Below, piece after piece: positions 1 to 9,800 of a stretch of DNA of 63,170 nt. The notes beneath the pieces are model-generated. The model was given only the letters and a program-made list of their open reading frames with translations, had not been told where the DNA came from and searched no databases. Source of the stretch: Clostridia bacterium (lineage in GTDB: Bacteria; Bacillota; Clostridia; Christensenellales; Aristaeellaceae); assembly GCA_017429265.1 (NCBI GenBank), contig JAFRPG010000015.1:1-63170 (forward strand). The letters are read 5' to 3'. Positions within the stretch are counted from its first letter, which is position 1; each line of letters opens with the position of its first letter. A program made the translations under genes and the position numbers.

Positions 1-140
1 CAGGCTATGCTCTCAGCCTTACCCGACAACTAACAAGAAAGAGACGGCCCCGAAGGGTCCAGGGGCGATCGGAAAGCCCCTGGCGCGCTCCGCAGAGCGC
101 GAACCCCCCATATGCTTTCCCTAACTTTCCGTGAAGAACC
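1..140 (-). repeat. Foldback intergenic element, copy 1 (cut by window edge)
   Basis: This is the left-arm end and part of the centre of the 285-bp foldback family, in reverse orientation. It shows the arm hairpins CCAGGGGC/GCCCCTGG and GCGCTCCGCAGAGCGC and ends in the terminal repeat ...TTTCCGTGAAGAACC at 140. It is nearly identical to the right half of the copy at 35875-36163. The rest lies outside the window. Confidence 0.9.
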
Positions 141-187
141 ACTTTTGAGCATGCCTGTACTCAAAGATGGAAAATCTGGTCGAAATA

Positions 188-216
188 TTGACAAATTTTA
201 CAAATGATGGTATATT
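188..216 (+). promoter_or_regulatory. Sigma-A-type promoter of the carboxylesterase
   Basis: TTGACA at 188-193 and TATATT at 211-216, with 17-bp spacing. The leader to the start at 325 is about 100 nt. Confidence 0.8.
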
Positions 217-224
217 ACAGTCAG

Positions 225-236
225 ACGTTGCAACGT
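225..236. promoter_or_regulatory. Perfect 12-bp palindrome just downstream of the promoter
   Basis: ACGTTGCAACGT is an exact palindrome beginning about 9 bp after the -10 box, at the expected transcription start. The position suits a repressor operator. The binding protein is unknown. Confidence 0.4.
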
Positions 237-324
237 TTCCGCAGAGAAGTACCCGACGACGTTGAGTTTTTCGCGATATCTTTTTGACCTTCCATGCCCG
301 ACTGAGCGAGCGGAGGTTTCGCTT

Positions 325-1935
325 ATGAAAAAACTTATAGCTTTGATGATCGCGCTGGCGATGGTGCTGGCGTGTGTTTCCGCGCTGGCCGAGCGCGAGG
401 ACGTCGGTGTGAAGCCCGCCATCGTGGAGGTGGAGGGCGGCAAGATCATGGGCTTTACGATGGGCGATGTCACGATCTTCAAGGGCATCCCCTATGCGGA
501 GGCCGAGCGCTTCGAGATGCCCCGCCCCACCAAGTGGAATGACATCCGCGCCTGCCTCAACTTCAGCGAAGTGTGCCCGCAGGGCCAGTATTCCAACAAC
601 GCCAACGACTTCGCTTCCGTCTCCAACTATTTCGTCGAGGACCGCGAGGAGAACACCTTCCTGACCGTCAACGTATGGACCAAGAACCTGGACCCCGACA
701 AACCCAAGCCCGTCCTCTTCTGGATCCACGGCGGCGGATATTCCTCCGGCTCCTCCTGCGAGCTGGAGCTGTATGACGGCTACAACCTCACCGAGTTCGG
801 CGACATCGTGTTCGTCAGCGTCAACCACCGCCTGAACTACCTGGGCTACCTCGACCTTTCCGCCTACGGCGAGGACTACAAGTACACCGCCAACCTGGGT
901 CATGCCGACCTGATCGCGGCCCTGGAGTGGGTGCAGCGCAACATCGCGATCTTCGGCGGCGACCCGAACAACGTCACGATCGAGGGCCAGTCCGGCGGCG
1001 GCACCAAGGTCACCCAGCTGATGGGCATGCCGGCCGCTCAGGGGCTCTTCCACAAGGCTGTCTGCCAGTCCGGCGGCAGCGTGAAGGTGACCCGCACCAC
1101 CGAACAGGCCCAGGCCCAGACCGCCGTGCTGGTGGAGAATCTCGGCCTGACCGGCAAGAGCAACGAGGAGATCATCGCCTTCCTGAAGGCCATGCCCTAT
1201 GACGACCTGGCCGCCGCTTGCCGCGAGGCGAAGGTCGGCGCCGGCGCCACGGTGGACGGCGACTACTATCCCACCGGCACCTATGAGCTGTCCGCGGACA
1301 AGCCCGTGATCTTCTCCACCGTGCTGGGCGAGATGAGCACGCAGGCCGGACAGCTGACCGGCAAGGTCTATCCGAAGTATCTGACCGAGGAGCACATCGC
1401 GACCCACTACAGCGCCGGCATCACCGATGAAGTGGCGATGGCGCGCATCACCGAGCTGTACGGCGACCGCGCGGAGGAGGTGGCGGCGGCCTATCAGGCG
1501 GCATATCCGGGCCACCCGATCAGCGACCTGCTCTACACCACCGGACGCAACAACGACAAGGCCGTCGCGATGGCCGAGCTCGGCAACCCCCATGTCTATC
1601 AGTGCGTGCAGGCGTACGATCCGCCGTATTTCGGCTGGACCACCGCGCAGCACACCGCCGGCGATATCCCCTACTGGTTCCGCACCGTGATCAATACCGA
1701 CGCGCGCTTCATGATCTTCGGCGACGAGGAGTGCGGGCGCAAGGTGATGGACGAGATGTCCCAGGCGCTGGTGAACTTCTGCTACACCGGCGATCCGAGC
1801 ACCGAGGCCCTGCCCTGGGCGCCCTTCACGGTCGAGAACGGAGAGACCATGATCTTCGACCGCGTCAGCGAGGTCCGCAACTATCACGACAAGGCCTACT
1901 TCGAGCTGATCAACGAGATCAACGCCGCCAAGTAA
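325..1935 (+). CDS. Secreted type-B carboxylesterase
   Basis: A 536-residue alpha/beta hydrolase of the carboxylesterase type B (COesterase) family, which hydrolyses esters outside the membrane. The ATG at 325 follows CGGAGG and begins a signal peptide. The segment VLAC near residue 17 could be a lipobox, or cleavage may follow ALA at about 22. The nucleophile elbow GQSGGG places Ser at about residue 223, the oxyanion region is HGGGYSSGS, and a late His lies in TAQHTAGDIPYW. Family length is normal. The gene stands alone with its own promoter and a strong terminator. The natural substrate cannot be read from the sequence. Confidence 0.9.
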   Translation: MKKLIALMIALAMVLACVSALAEREDVGVKPAIVEVEGGKIMGFTMGDVTIFKGIPYAEAERFEMPRPTKWNDIRACLNFSEVCPQGQYSNNANDFASVSNYFVEDREENTFLTVNVWTKNLDPDKPKPVLFWIHGGGYSSGSSCELELYDGYNLTEFGDIVFVSVNHRLNYLGYLDLSAYGEDYKYTANLGHADLIAALEWVQRNIAIFGGDPNNVTIEGQSGGGTKVTQLMGMPAAQGLFHKAVCQSGGSVKVTRTTEQAQAQTAVLVENLGLTGKSNEEIIAFLKAMPYDDLAAACREAKVGAGATVDGDYYPTGTYELSADKPVIFSTVLGEMSTQAGQLTGKVYPKYLTEEHIATHYSAGITDEVAMARITELYGDRAEEVAAAYQAAYPGHPISDLLYTTGRNNDKAVAMAELGNPHVYQCVQAYDPPYFGWTTAQHTAGDIPYWFRTVINTDARFMIFGDEECGRKVMDEMSQALVNFCYTGDPSTEALPWAPFTVENGETMIFDRVSEVRNYHDKAYFELINEINAAK

Positions 1936-1968
1936 ACAGGATACCGACCTGACTCCCAAAACAGGGAA

Positions 1969-2012
1969 GGCCACCTGCCGCACCGGTTTCGCGGCAGGTG
2001 GCCGTTTTCTTT
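1969..2012 (+). terminator. Rho-independent terminator after the carboxylesterase
   Basis: A perfect 12-bp stem GGCCACCTGCCG/CGGCAGGTGGCC is followed by a T-rich run. The next foldback element begins at 2013, directly on the T-tract. Confidence 0.9.
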
Positions 2013-2341
2013 GGCTCTTCACGGAAAGACCGGGAAAACCATGGGGGAGGGGTTTCGCGCTCTGCGGAGCGCGCCAGGGGCTTTCCGATCGCCCCTGGAC
2101 CCTTCGGGACCGCCTCTTCCTTGTTATAGTTGTCTGGCAAGGCCGAGAATAGTACCTAACAATCCCACAGGAACCTGACAATCCTCAAGATCTTTCTTTT
2201 ACGGGACGGCCCCGAAGGAGTCCAGAGGATTCGGAGCGCCCGGAAAACTGTCCGGTGGACAGTTTTCAGCGGAGAATGGGCGGCAGCCCCGGACCGATCG
2301 GAAAGCCCTCTGGTGCGCCCGCAGGCGCATACCCTTTTTAT
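2013..2341 (+). repeat. Foldback intergenic element, copy 2, with 67-bp insert
   Basis: Forward orientation, starting GGCTCTTCACGG on the terminator T-tract. The left arm is well conserved and the centre is diverged. The right arm carries the 67-bp nested insert at 2229-2295 (own hairpin AAAACTGTCC-GGT-GGACAGTTTT). The canonical right terminal repeat is missing and the copy runs into a second partial element. Confidence 0.85.
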
Positions 2342-2412
2342 GGTTCTTGTGTGAAAAGTACGGGAAAGTCATCAGGGAAGAGGACTTCGCGCTCCGCGGA
2401 GCGCGGGCGGGT
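2342..2412 (+). repeat. Short fragment of a further foldback element
   Basis: GGTTCTTGTGTGAAAAG followed by the palindrome GCGCTCCGCGGAGCGC (2389-2404) matches the outer part of a left arm, then similarity stops. It lies just past the minus-strand UPF0340 stop, where the palindrome may act as a transcription end. Confidence 0.6.
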
Positions 2413-2438
2413 CCGAGCCGGACCGGCAGGCCTTCCGC

Positions 2439-3026
2439 TTACCTGTACTCCGCCCGCTCGCCGCCGATCAGGGGCCAGCGCGAATAGGCCATCACCACGC
2501 GGGCGTGGCCGAGGGTCGGGCAGGACGGGCGCAGGGGGACGGCGACCGGGCGGATCTGCATGCCCACCAGGGTGTCGCCCACATCGATCGCGGCGTCGGC
2601 CTGGATCGCCATCGCCAGCGCCGGATGCCCCAGGATCTTCCACGCCGCCGCGGGCACGCTGCCGCCGGCCTTGGGCTTGGGTACGGCGTGCACCCGGGTC
2701 AGCCCCAGCTCCTTCAGCAGGTCTTCTTCCATCACGATCGCGCGGTTCAGGTGCTCGCAGCACTGGAAGGCCGGGCGCATGCCGTGTGCCTTGCAGGCGG
2801 CGATCATGCCCTCCGCGATCGCCGCGCCGAAATCGGGCACGGAATATTTGCCGATCCGGCCGCCCGCCACCTCCGAGGTGGAGCAGCCGAGGACGATCAC
2901 GCCGCCCGGGGACAGCTTTCCCGCCTCACACAGCTCACCCACGCACGCGCCGAGCACCCGCTCCGCTTCCTCACGCAGCAGCGCGACCTCATCGGGGGTC
3001 GCCGCTTTGTCTCTCAGACCCTGCAT
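2439..3026 (-). CDS. UPF0340 (TIGR01440, YwlG-like) family protein
   Basis: A 195-residue protein of the UPF0340/DUF436 family, recognised over its whole length (VIVLGCSTSEVAGG, FQCCEHLNRA, CPTLGHARVVMAYSRWP) and of family-typical size. The family has no agreed function. The ATG at 3026 lies inside the end of the upstream DUF2974 gene (13-bp overlap), with an AAGGAG site in that coding sequence, so the two genes are translationally linked. Downstream comes only repeat DNA. Confidence 0.85.
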   Translation of the reverse strand: MQGLRDKAATPDEVALLREEAERVLGACVGELCEAGKLSPGGVIVLGCSTSEVAGGRIGKYSVPDFGAAIAEGMIAACKAHGMRPAFQCCEHLNRAIVMEEDLLKELGLTRVHAVPKPKAGGSVPAAAWKILGHPALAMAIQADAAIDVGDTLVGMQIRPVAVPLRPSCPTLGHARVVMAYSRWPLIGGERAEYR

Positions 3027-4186
3027 GATCCTTCATCTCCTTCCGATTCCCCGGACGGATCCGTCCGATCCGCCGGTCCCGTATCTTTCTCCGCCCGGTC
3101 CGAGAGGGCGCGCACCGCCCTGGCGAACAGGCCGCCGACATACGTCTGGGCCGCGCTCGCCGCGCCGGCGCTCACCGCCCGGGCCATGGGGCCGCGGATG
3201 TCGCTGCCGATGCGCACGTCGCCGCTGAGCAGCAGGCGCGGGATCTCCGTCAGCAGCTTCCCGCGCAGCTCCGCCGTGGTGTGCGCCCCGCTGGCCTCCG
3301 CGATCTCGAAGAGGCGGTCCACGATGCGCCGCCGCTCCTCCGGGGAGAGGCGGCTGAGACCCTCGCGAACGGTCTGCTCCGCGATGCGCGAGGAAAAGCT
3401 GGTCTCGCCGGTGTACTCGAGTTCCGTTCCCTCGGTTCGCCAGGTGAAGGGGTCGTGCTGGCGCAGGCCCGCCGCGTCGGAGCGCACGACCGCGTACCCG
3501 GGCTGGCAGCCGAGGAGCAGGCCGATGACGGAGGCCTCCGGGAGGACGCTCCGCAGGCGGGACAGGATGCGCGCGCAGCCTTCGCCCGCGGCGGTGTCCG
3601 GGTCGAAGCCCGGGCCGTCGAAGGACCAGGCGCGGACGATCCGCTCCTGCAGCGCCGGGGATGCGCAGGCCGCCGCGTAGGCGGAGAGATTGCCGCCCTT
3701 GGAGTGGCCGGTGAGATACAGCGGGGCATCGGTGCCGCGGGCGGCTTCCTCCAGATAGAGGAGCGCCGCGATCTGGGCCGAGACCGGGCATTCGTAGCAC
3801 ATGGCGAAGTCCTCGTGCCACCCGGCGAGGGTCCCGTCGGTGCCGCGGTAGCACAGGACGCGGCCGATCCCCGCAATGTCGCAGCAGAAGGCCGCGAACT
3901 GCAGGTGATCCTCCTCGGAGAGGACACTGACCGCATAGCCGACGCGGACGCCGGCGTAGCGCGGAGCCTCAGCCATCAGCCGCAGAAGCTCCGTGTGGAG
4001 TTTGTAGCGCTCACCGGAGACGGCCGCGGCAAGGTCGCGGAGGGTGGCCGCGGGTGCTCCGGCGCAGGCATCGCCGACGTCGGGGTAGACGATCATGGCC
4101 AGCGCCAGGGCATCCACGTCCCCGAAGGCCAGTTCGTCAAAGCTCAGGCGGCCCCGCGCCGCCACAGCGTCCGGCAGATGTCCCAT
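3014..4186 (-). CDS. DUF2974 alpha/beta-hydrolase (Mbeg1-like)
   Basis: A 390-residue protein with the DUF2974 layout: an N-terminal SFDELAFGDVDALALA segment, a central serine-hydrolase elbow LTGHSKGGNLSAYAA, and an acidic, variable C-terminus. It is presumably a cytosolic lipase or esterase, as there is no signal peptide. It starts at 4186 behind GGGGAGGGAC with a clear promoter upstream, and its end overlaps the UPF0340 gene. The substrate is not known for this family. Confidence 0.8.
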   Translation of the reverse strand: MGHLPDAVAARGRLSFDELAFGDVDALALAMIVYPDVGDACAGAPAATLRDLAAAVSGERYKLHTELLRLMAEAPRYAGVRVGYAVSVLSEEDHLQFAAFCCDIAGIGRVLCYRGTDGTLAGWHEDFAMCYECPVSAQIAALLYLEEAARGTDAPLYLTGHSKGGNLSAYAAACASPALQERIVRAWSFDGPGFDPDTAAGEGCARILSRLRSVLPEASVIGLLLGCQPGYAVVRSDAAGLRQHDPFTWRTEGTELEYTGETSFSSRIAEQTVREGLSRLSPEERRRIVDRLFEIAEASGAHTTAELRGKLLTEIPRLLLSGDVRIGSDIRGPMARAVSAGAASAAQTYVGGLFARAVRALSDRAEKDTGPADRTDPSGESEGDEGSCRV

Positions 4187-4207
4187 GCGTGTCCCTCCCC
4201 GGAGTCT

Positions 4208-4236
4208 ATTGTAGTCCGCCGCGGGTGAAAATGCAA
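4208..4236 (-). promoter_or_regulatory. Promoter of the DUF2974-UPF0340 operon
   Basis: On the minus strand TTGCAT (4236-4231) and TACAAT (4213-4208) are spaced by 17 bp, about 20 bp ahead of the start codon. Confidence 0.75.
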
Positions 4237-4268
4237 GTGTGGGTGAGCGGAAAGCCTGTGCGCAAAAA

Positions 4269-4520
4269 GGGCCTCGTCTGTCTGATTGAGGAAACCCTGT
4301 TGATGAGGGGATGCGCCTGCGGGCGCACCAGAGGGCTTTCCGATCGCCCTCTGGACTCCTTCGGGGCCGTCCCGTAAAAGTCAGGCATTGTTATTGTGAG
4401 GTTCTTTTATCAACCTGACTTTGCCCAACATCATACAGGGAAGAGACGATCCCGAAGGGTCCAGGGGCGATCGGAAAGCCCCTGGCGCGCTCCTCAGAGC
4501 GCGGATCTTTTCAGATTAAT
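4269..4520 (-). repeat. Foldback intergenic element, copy 3 (diverged centre)
   Basis: Reverse orientation. The right arm (GCGCCTGCGGGCGC, CCAGAGGGC stem) and left arm (CCAGGGGC stem, GCGCTCCTCAGAGCGC) are intact, but the centre is almost unrelated to other copies and the inner terminal repeat is eroded. It abuts copy 4 in tandem. The boundary at 4520 is approximate. The 4187-4892 gap holds nothing but copies 3 and 4, a promoter and a terminator. Confidence 0.8.
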
Positions 4521-4848
4521 TCGGTAGATAATTCCGTTGAAAAGGGTGTGCGCCTGCGGGCGCACCAGAGGGCTTTCCGATCGGTCCGGGGCTGCCGCCC
4601 ATTCTCCGCTGAAAACTGTCCCCCGGACAGTTTTCCGGGCGCTCCGAATCCTCTGGATTCCTTCGGGGCCCGACCCGTTAAGATAGTTCTTGGGAATTGT
4701 CAGGCTTTGATGGAATGTCAGGCTATGTTCTCAGCCTTACCCGACAACCAACAAGAAAAAGTCGATCCCGAAGGGTCCAGGGGCGATCGGAAAGCCCCTG
4801 GCGCGCTCCGCAGAGCGCGGATCCTTCTTGCCAAACTATAAAGGAACC
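4521..4848 (-). repeat. Foldback intergenic element, copy 4, with 67-bp insert
   Basis: Reverse orientation. The 67-bp insert sits at 4583-4649 in the right-arm loop. The centre (CTTACCCGACAACC) and left arm are conserved. The terminal repeat is degenerate but still ends GGAACC (4843-4848), four bases from the A/T tract of the pfkA terminator. Confidence 0.85.
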
Positions 4849-4851
4849 ACG

Positions 4852-4877
4852 AAAAAGGGGAGGCATCACACCTCCCC
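4852..4877 (-). terminator. Rho-independent terminator of pfkA
   Basis: The minus strand has stem GGGGAGG...CCTCCCC (4877-4857) followed by TTTTT. Confidence 0.9.
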
Positions 4878-4892
4878 GGGAAGATAAGGGAA

Positions 4893-5942
4893 TCACATGT
4901 TGTTGACCAGATCGTACAGGTCGCGGCGGAACTCGCGCTTGGCCTGCAGGGCCGTGTCGATGGAGGTGTAGAACACCTTGCCGTTCTTGATGCCGATGAC
5001 CTGGTTGGAGATCCCGTCGTGGAGCAGGCGCACCGCCAGGTGGCCGGCCTCGAATGCAAAGGCGGAGTCCTTCGCCGTGGGGATCTCGCCGCGCTGGGTG
5101 TATCCGACGACCGTGTGGCGCACCTCCACCATGCCGCACATCCGCTTCATGATGGACGCAAAGCGCTCGGCGCTGATCGGCTCACCCTCATAGCACTTCT
5201 TGCCGTGGCTGTTGAGGAAGGTGTACATGTCGAAGGGCTCCATCGACTCCCAGCAGCCCTCGGCCACGACGATCGTGGCGCGGGTGTTGCCCTTGGCGAT
5301 CTGCCGGTTGAGCCGGGCGGCTACATCCTCCACCGACCATTCGACCTCGGGCAGGAGGACGATCTCCGAGCCCGTGGACACAGCCGTGGTTAGGGCGATG
5401 TCGCCGCAGTGGCGGCCCATGACCTCCACCACATGGGGACGGTCGTGGGAGCGCGAGGTGGCGCGGATCGCGCGCACGGCGTTGACGCAGACGTTGACGG
5501 CCGTGTCATAGCCGAGGGTCATCTCGGTATAGGGCAGGTCGTTGTCGATCGTGCCGGGGATGCCGATGCAGGGGATGCCCAGCTTGCACAGGTACTCCGC
5601 GCCGTGGAAGGAGCCGTCGCCGCCGATGACGACCAAGCCGTCGATGTCCATGGCCCGCAGGGTGTTGGCCGCGACCTCGCGCCAGGCGGGATCCATGAAC
5701 TCCATGCAGCGCGCGGTCCGCAGGTAGGTGCCTGGACGGTCCGCAATGTCGAGCACCGTGTCGAGGCGCATCTCCTCCAGGTCGTCATATACGCTGGTGG
5801 ACTTGCGCAGGAGGCCGTTGTAGCCCCTCTTGATGCCCACGAGGGGCATGCCGTACATGGCCGCGCTCCGGGCTACCGCCATCACCGCGGCATTCATTCC
5901 CGGGGCGTCGCCGCCGCTGGTCAGTACACCGATCTTATTCAT
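4893..5942 (-). CDS. pfkA: ATP-dependent 6-phosphofructokinase
   Basis: A 349-residue cytosolic glycolytic enzyme that converts fructose 6-phosphate to fructose 1,6-bisphosphate. Family motifs are GGDAPGMN (10-17), GGDGS (107-111) and PGTIDND (129-135, with the catalytic Asp). Glycine in GGDGS, rather than the GGDDS of pyrophosphate enzymes, points to ATP as phosphoryl donor. It is slightly longer than the usual 320 residues. The ATG at 5942 follows AAGGAG. It is monocistronic, with its own promoter and terminator. Confidence 0.95.
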   Translation of the reverse strand: MNKIGVLTSGGDAPGMNAAVMAVARSAAMYGMPLVGIKRGYNGLLRKSTSVYDDLEEMRLDTVLDIADRPGTYLRTARCMEFMDPAWREVAANTLRAMDIDGLVVIGGDGSFHGAEYLCKLGIPCIGIPGTIDNDLPYTEMTLGYDTAVNVCVNAVRAIRATSRSHDRPHVVEVMGRHCGDIALTTAVSTGSEIVLLPEVEWSVEDVAARLNRQIAKGNTRATIVVAEGCWESMEPFDMYTFLNSHGKKCYEGEPISAERFASIMKRMCGMVEVRHTVVGYTQRGEIPTAKDSAFAFEAGHLAVRLLHDGISNQVIGIKNGKVFYTSIDTALQAKREFRRDLYDLVNNM

Positions 5943-5985
5943 GCGATTCGCGCTCCTTCTTCAAGGCGTGTGGGGTATCGGGACA

Positions 5986-6013
5986 AGTATAGCACATTTC
6001 CCGCGGATTGCAA
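5986..6013 (-). promoter_or_regulatory. pfkA promoter
   Basis: On the minus strand TTGCAA (6013-6008), 16 bp, then TATACT (5991-5986) preceded by an extended -10 TG. Confidence 0.75.
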
Positions 6014-6037
6014 GGATGCCTTTTCGATCGGAAGACC

Positions 6038-6430
6038 TCACCGCGCCTCGGCCGAGAGCCAGGCCTCGAGGCTTGCGATCTCCTTCTCCAGGCGCCACGC
6101 TTCGGCGCTGGCGGCGGCTTCGCGGCTGAGATAGGCCTCCCACTCCGCCACCTTGTCGAGGCGCTTCTTCGCGTCCGATTTCGCGTCGGCGATCTGCTGC
6201 TCAAGCTCCATCTCCTCGGCCTCGAGCGTCTCGCGGATCTTGATGAGCGCCTCCTTGCTCGCCACGACGGCGTCGTAGTACGCCTCGGCTGAGTTTGCGC
6301 GCGCCTGGATGCCGGCGGCCTTCCCGGCGCGGTTCCGGTGCTGCACGACGAGCAGGGCGCAGGTGGCGAGGGCGACGATCATCACGAGGATGACGGTGAC
6401 CCGCAGGTACGCTGTCTGACGGTCCTTCAC
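6038..6430 (-). CDS. Small membrane protein with coiled coil
   Basis: A 130-residue protein of unknown function. An N-terminal transmembrane helix (about residues 8-27) is followed by a long charged, Ala/Glu/Lys-rich stretch that looks coiled-coil. It starts with GTG at 6430, overlapping the stop of the preceding coiled-coil gene by 4 bp (GTGA), so the two are coupled. The matching design (one helix plus coiled coil) suggests the two proteins pair in the membrane; this is inference. Confidence 0.65.
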   Translation of the reverse strand: MKDRQTAYLRVTVILVMIVALATCALLVVQHRNRAGKAAGIQARANSAEAYYDAVVASKEALIKIRETLEAEEMELEQQIADAKSDAKKRLDKVAEWEAYLSREAAASAEAWRLEKEIASLEAWLSAEAR

Positions 6431-6879
6431 GGCTCCTCCACCTCCTCCGTCCCGGCGGCCTGCTTCCGCTCCGCGGCCTCTTTCAGCAGGCGTTCATAGG
6501 TCTTCTTCGCCTCGGCCAGGCGGGCTTCGGCGGCTTTGGCGCGCTCCTTGTAGGCCGCGGTGACCTCGCTGGATTTGCTCTTGCCGGTCCGCGTCCGGTA
6601 TTCCTTCAGGGCCTTGTCGGCTTCCGCCTTTTCCTTCGCTGCGGCGGCTACCTGCGGCCGGAGGGCCTCGATCCGCGCCTGCACGGCGGGGATCTTCTCC
6701 TCCTCCTCGGCCAGCTCCTTTTCCTGGCGCGGGATGCGCCGCGTCTGGTACCGGAGATTCTCGTCGGCCTTCGCGATCCGGGCCTGCTGACGGCTCCGGT
6801 CGACGGCGCTCCAGCACAGGAACAGGCACACCGCCGTCATCACCAGGGCAAAGATCATGATCCAGCTCTTTCGGATCAC
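6427..6879 (-). CDS. Membrane-anchored coiled-coil protein
   Basis: A 150-residue protein not assigned to a family. It has an N-terminal transmembrane helix (about 5-22), then heptad-like charged sequence (RIPRQEKELAEEEEKIPAVQ and on) to the end. The start is GTG at 6879 with a GAGGAG site inside the last codons of the SNF2 gene, 6 bp downstream of that gene's stop, and it overlaps the next gene by 4 bp. It is therefore the middle cistron of a three-gene minus-strand operon. Confidence 0.65.
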   Translation of the reverse strand: MIRKSWIMIFALVMTAVCLFLCWSAVDRSRQQARIAKADENLRYQTRRIPRQEKELAEEEEKIPAVQARIEALRPQVAAAAKEKAEADKALKEYRTRTGKSKSSEVTAAYKERAKAAEARLAEAKKTYERLLKEAAERKQAAGTEEVEEP

Positions 6880-6885
6880 AGGCTG

Positions 6886-9800
6886 TCACTCCTCTCCGCT
6901 GAACAGCCGGCGGATATCCCGCTCGGTCAGATTGGTGATGGGGGTCCCGCCGGGGGTGATCAGGCGGTCGAAGAGGGCGCGCTTGCGCTCACCCAGCGCA
7001 GCCACCTGCTCCTCGATCGTGCCGTGGGTGATCAGGCGCAGCACCTCCACGCACCGGGTCTGGCCGATGCGGTGGGCGCGGTCCGAGGCCTGATCCTCCG
7101 CCGCGGGGTTCCACCAGGGGTCGTAGTGGATGACCAGGCTGGCCCCGGTCAGGTTGAGGCCGGTGCCCCCGGCCTTGAGGGAGACGAGGAAGACCTCGCC
7201 CTCGCCCGCGTTGAAGCGCTCCGCCAGCTGCTGGCGCTGGGCCGCGGGGGTGTCGCCGTCCAGGTAGAGGCAGCGGACGCCGTCGGACTCGAGATGACGC
7301 CGCAGGATCCTCAGCATGGAGGTGAACTGGGAGAAGAGGAGCACCCGGCGGCCGCTGGCGAGGATGCCGGGCATCAGGTCCTCCAGCATGGCCAGCTTGC
7401 CCGAGGAGCCCGTGTAGCCGTCCATGACGAGGGCCGGGTGGCAGCAGACCTCCCGCAGCTCGGTGATGGCGGCGAGGATCTCGATGCGGCCCCGCTGCAG
7501 GCCCTTCTCGCCGAGGACGCGCTCCACCTGCCGGCCGAGGCGCAGCTGGGCGGCGCGGTAGACCTGGGCCTGCTCGGGCGTCATCACGGCCGTGAGCGTG
7601 GTCTCGAGCTTCTCCGGGAGCTCGGGCAGGACGTCGCGCTTGAGGCGGCGCAGGAGGAAGGGTCGGAGCCGCGCGCGCAGCTCCTCGCTCCGCCCGCCGT
7701 CCTGGTAGCGCTGCATGAAGTCGGCGTAGCTGCCGAGATAGCCGGGCAGGACGAAGTCGAACAGGCTCCACAGTTCGCCCGCGTGGTTTTCCAGCGGGGT
7801 GCCCGTGAGGCAGAAGCGCGACCGCGCCTTCAGGCGTCGGACCGAGGCGGCCGAGAGGCTGCCCGCGTTTTTGACCTGCTGGGCCTCGTCGAGGGCCACG
7901 ACGCGGAACTGAATGCCGTCCATCAGGTCGATGTCGCGGCGCAGCAGGGGATAGGAGGTGATCGCCACATCCGCGTCCGCCGTGCCGTCCCGCAGCGAGG
8001 CGAGCAGCTCCTCGCGCCGGCTCTGGCTGCCGCTGAGCAGCAGGATCCGGAGACCGGGGGCGAAGCGGCGGCACTCGCTCAGCCAGTGATAGGTCAGGGA
8101 GGTCGGGGCCACGATCAGGGAGACCTGCCGTCCGGTTTCTCCGGCATTGTCGCGCACGGACTGCAGCAGGGCCAGCAGCTGCACGGTCTTGCCCAGGCCC
8201 ATGTCGTCGGCGAGGATGCCGCCCATCTGTAGGCGGTCCAGGGTGCAGAGCCAGCGGAAACCGGCCTGCTGGTAGGGGCGCAGGGCCATGCCGTCGGGCA
8301 GGGGGACGGTCTCGGGCAGCTCGCCGCGCAGGGAGCGCACGGCGTCGCGCACGGTCTGCTCCCAGCGGATCAGCAGGTCGCCCGCCTCGGTCAGGCGGCT
8401 CAGATGCTCGGCCTGCCAGGCCGGGAGCACCAGCTCCGAGCCCTCCTCCGCCGATGTCCCGGACAGGCCGATGGCCTCGGCGGTGTCCTGCCAGGCGGCC
8501 AGGCCGGTCAGGTCGAGGAAGCTCCCGTCCTTCAGGCGGAAATAGGAGCGCTTGCGGGCGATGGCGGCGAGGATGGCCCCCAGCTCGGGCTCGGGTTCGC
8601 CGGCGTCGGTGACCTCGAGGTGCAGGGCGCCGCCGCGCAGGCTGACCGCGCCGCTCCACTGGGGCCTGCGCGGGCTGAGACGGCTGAACTCCCGGCTGAG
8701 GTAGACCTCCGCCGCCGCGCGCAGGGACTGCACGCCGCCGGTGACAAAGCGCCAGACGGCGTCGGCGCCGCTGAGGAGGGCGCGTCCGGCGCGGACCATG
8801 AAGCCGGCCGTGTCCAGCAGCTCAAGCACGGTCTGCTCGGCGCGGACGTTGCGCAGGAGCAGCTTGCCGTCCGGATAGGCTTCGGGGCCCCGGGCGGGCT
8901 GGAAGGGATCGATCTCGCGCTCCCCGTAGACATAGCGCACGCGGGCGGCGACGTCGCGGCCCTCCCGGTCGAGGTAGACGCGGACGGTCAGCGGCTCGCG
9001 CACGAGGTGGCGCTCCAGACCCTGGTCGAGCTCGAGGGCGCCGGCCTGCTGCAGCAGGGGGACCAGCTCGCCGAGGACGCGCTCCGCCTCGCCGGCGGGG
9101 AAGATCACGCGGACCGTTCGGCGGCTGTCGTCCCCGCCCGCCTCTGCGAGGGGATCCGGGTCATCGGTCAGGGGCAGGAGTTTGCGGAAGAAGCGCCGCT
9201 GGCTGTGCTCGGTGCGGATCAGGACGCCCTCCGCGAGGACGTAGCGGCAGTCGGAGGTCAGCATCCGCAGGCTCGCGGGGAGATCGCAGTCGAGCTGCAG
9301 GGCGCGCAGGGGGCCGCTCAGGCGGAAGCGCAGGGGCACCCGCTGCCGGGTCAGGCCCTCCTGCATATGTTCCGCGCCGCCGATGCTCACCCGGAAGCGC
9401 CGGGTCTTCAGCGCGCTGAGCAGGAGGCGCAGTCCGCTTTCCTCCAGGGGGAGGAGTTTTGCTTCCGTCCCGCGCGGCTCGTATCCGGCGGCCCGCTGGG
9501 TATCGGAGACCGCCGCGACGACGGAGAGCACGGCGTGGTCCTCGGGCGTGAAGTCCATGCGGTCCGGCTCGAGGGTGAAGCCCTTGCCGAAGGGGAGGCT
9601 CGCCCCGGTGCGCAGGGCCGCGAAGAAGGCGGGCAGGGAGCGCACGACGTAGGTCTTGTCCTCGCCCGTGCGCAGGGAGCAGGCGCAGCCGCCGTCTTTG
9701 CCCCCGTCGACGTGCAGCGTCACCTCCAGCTGGAGGATCGGGGCCGCTGGGGAGAAGCCGGTCACGCCGTCGAGCAGGTGCTGCCCCCGGCGCATGGCGG

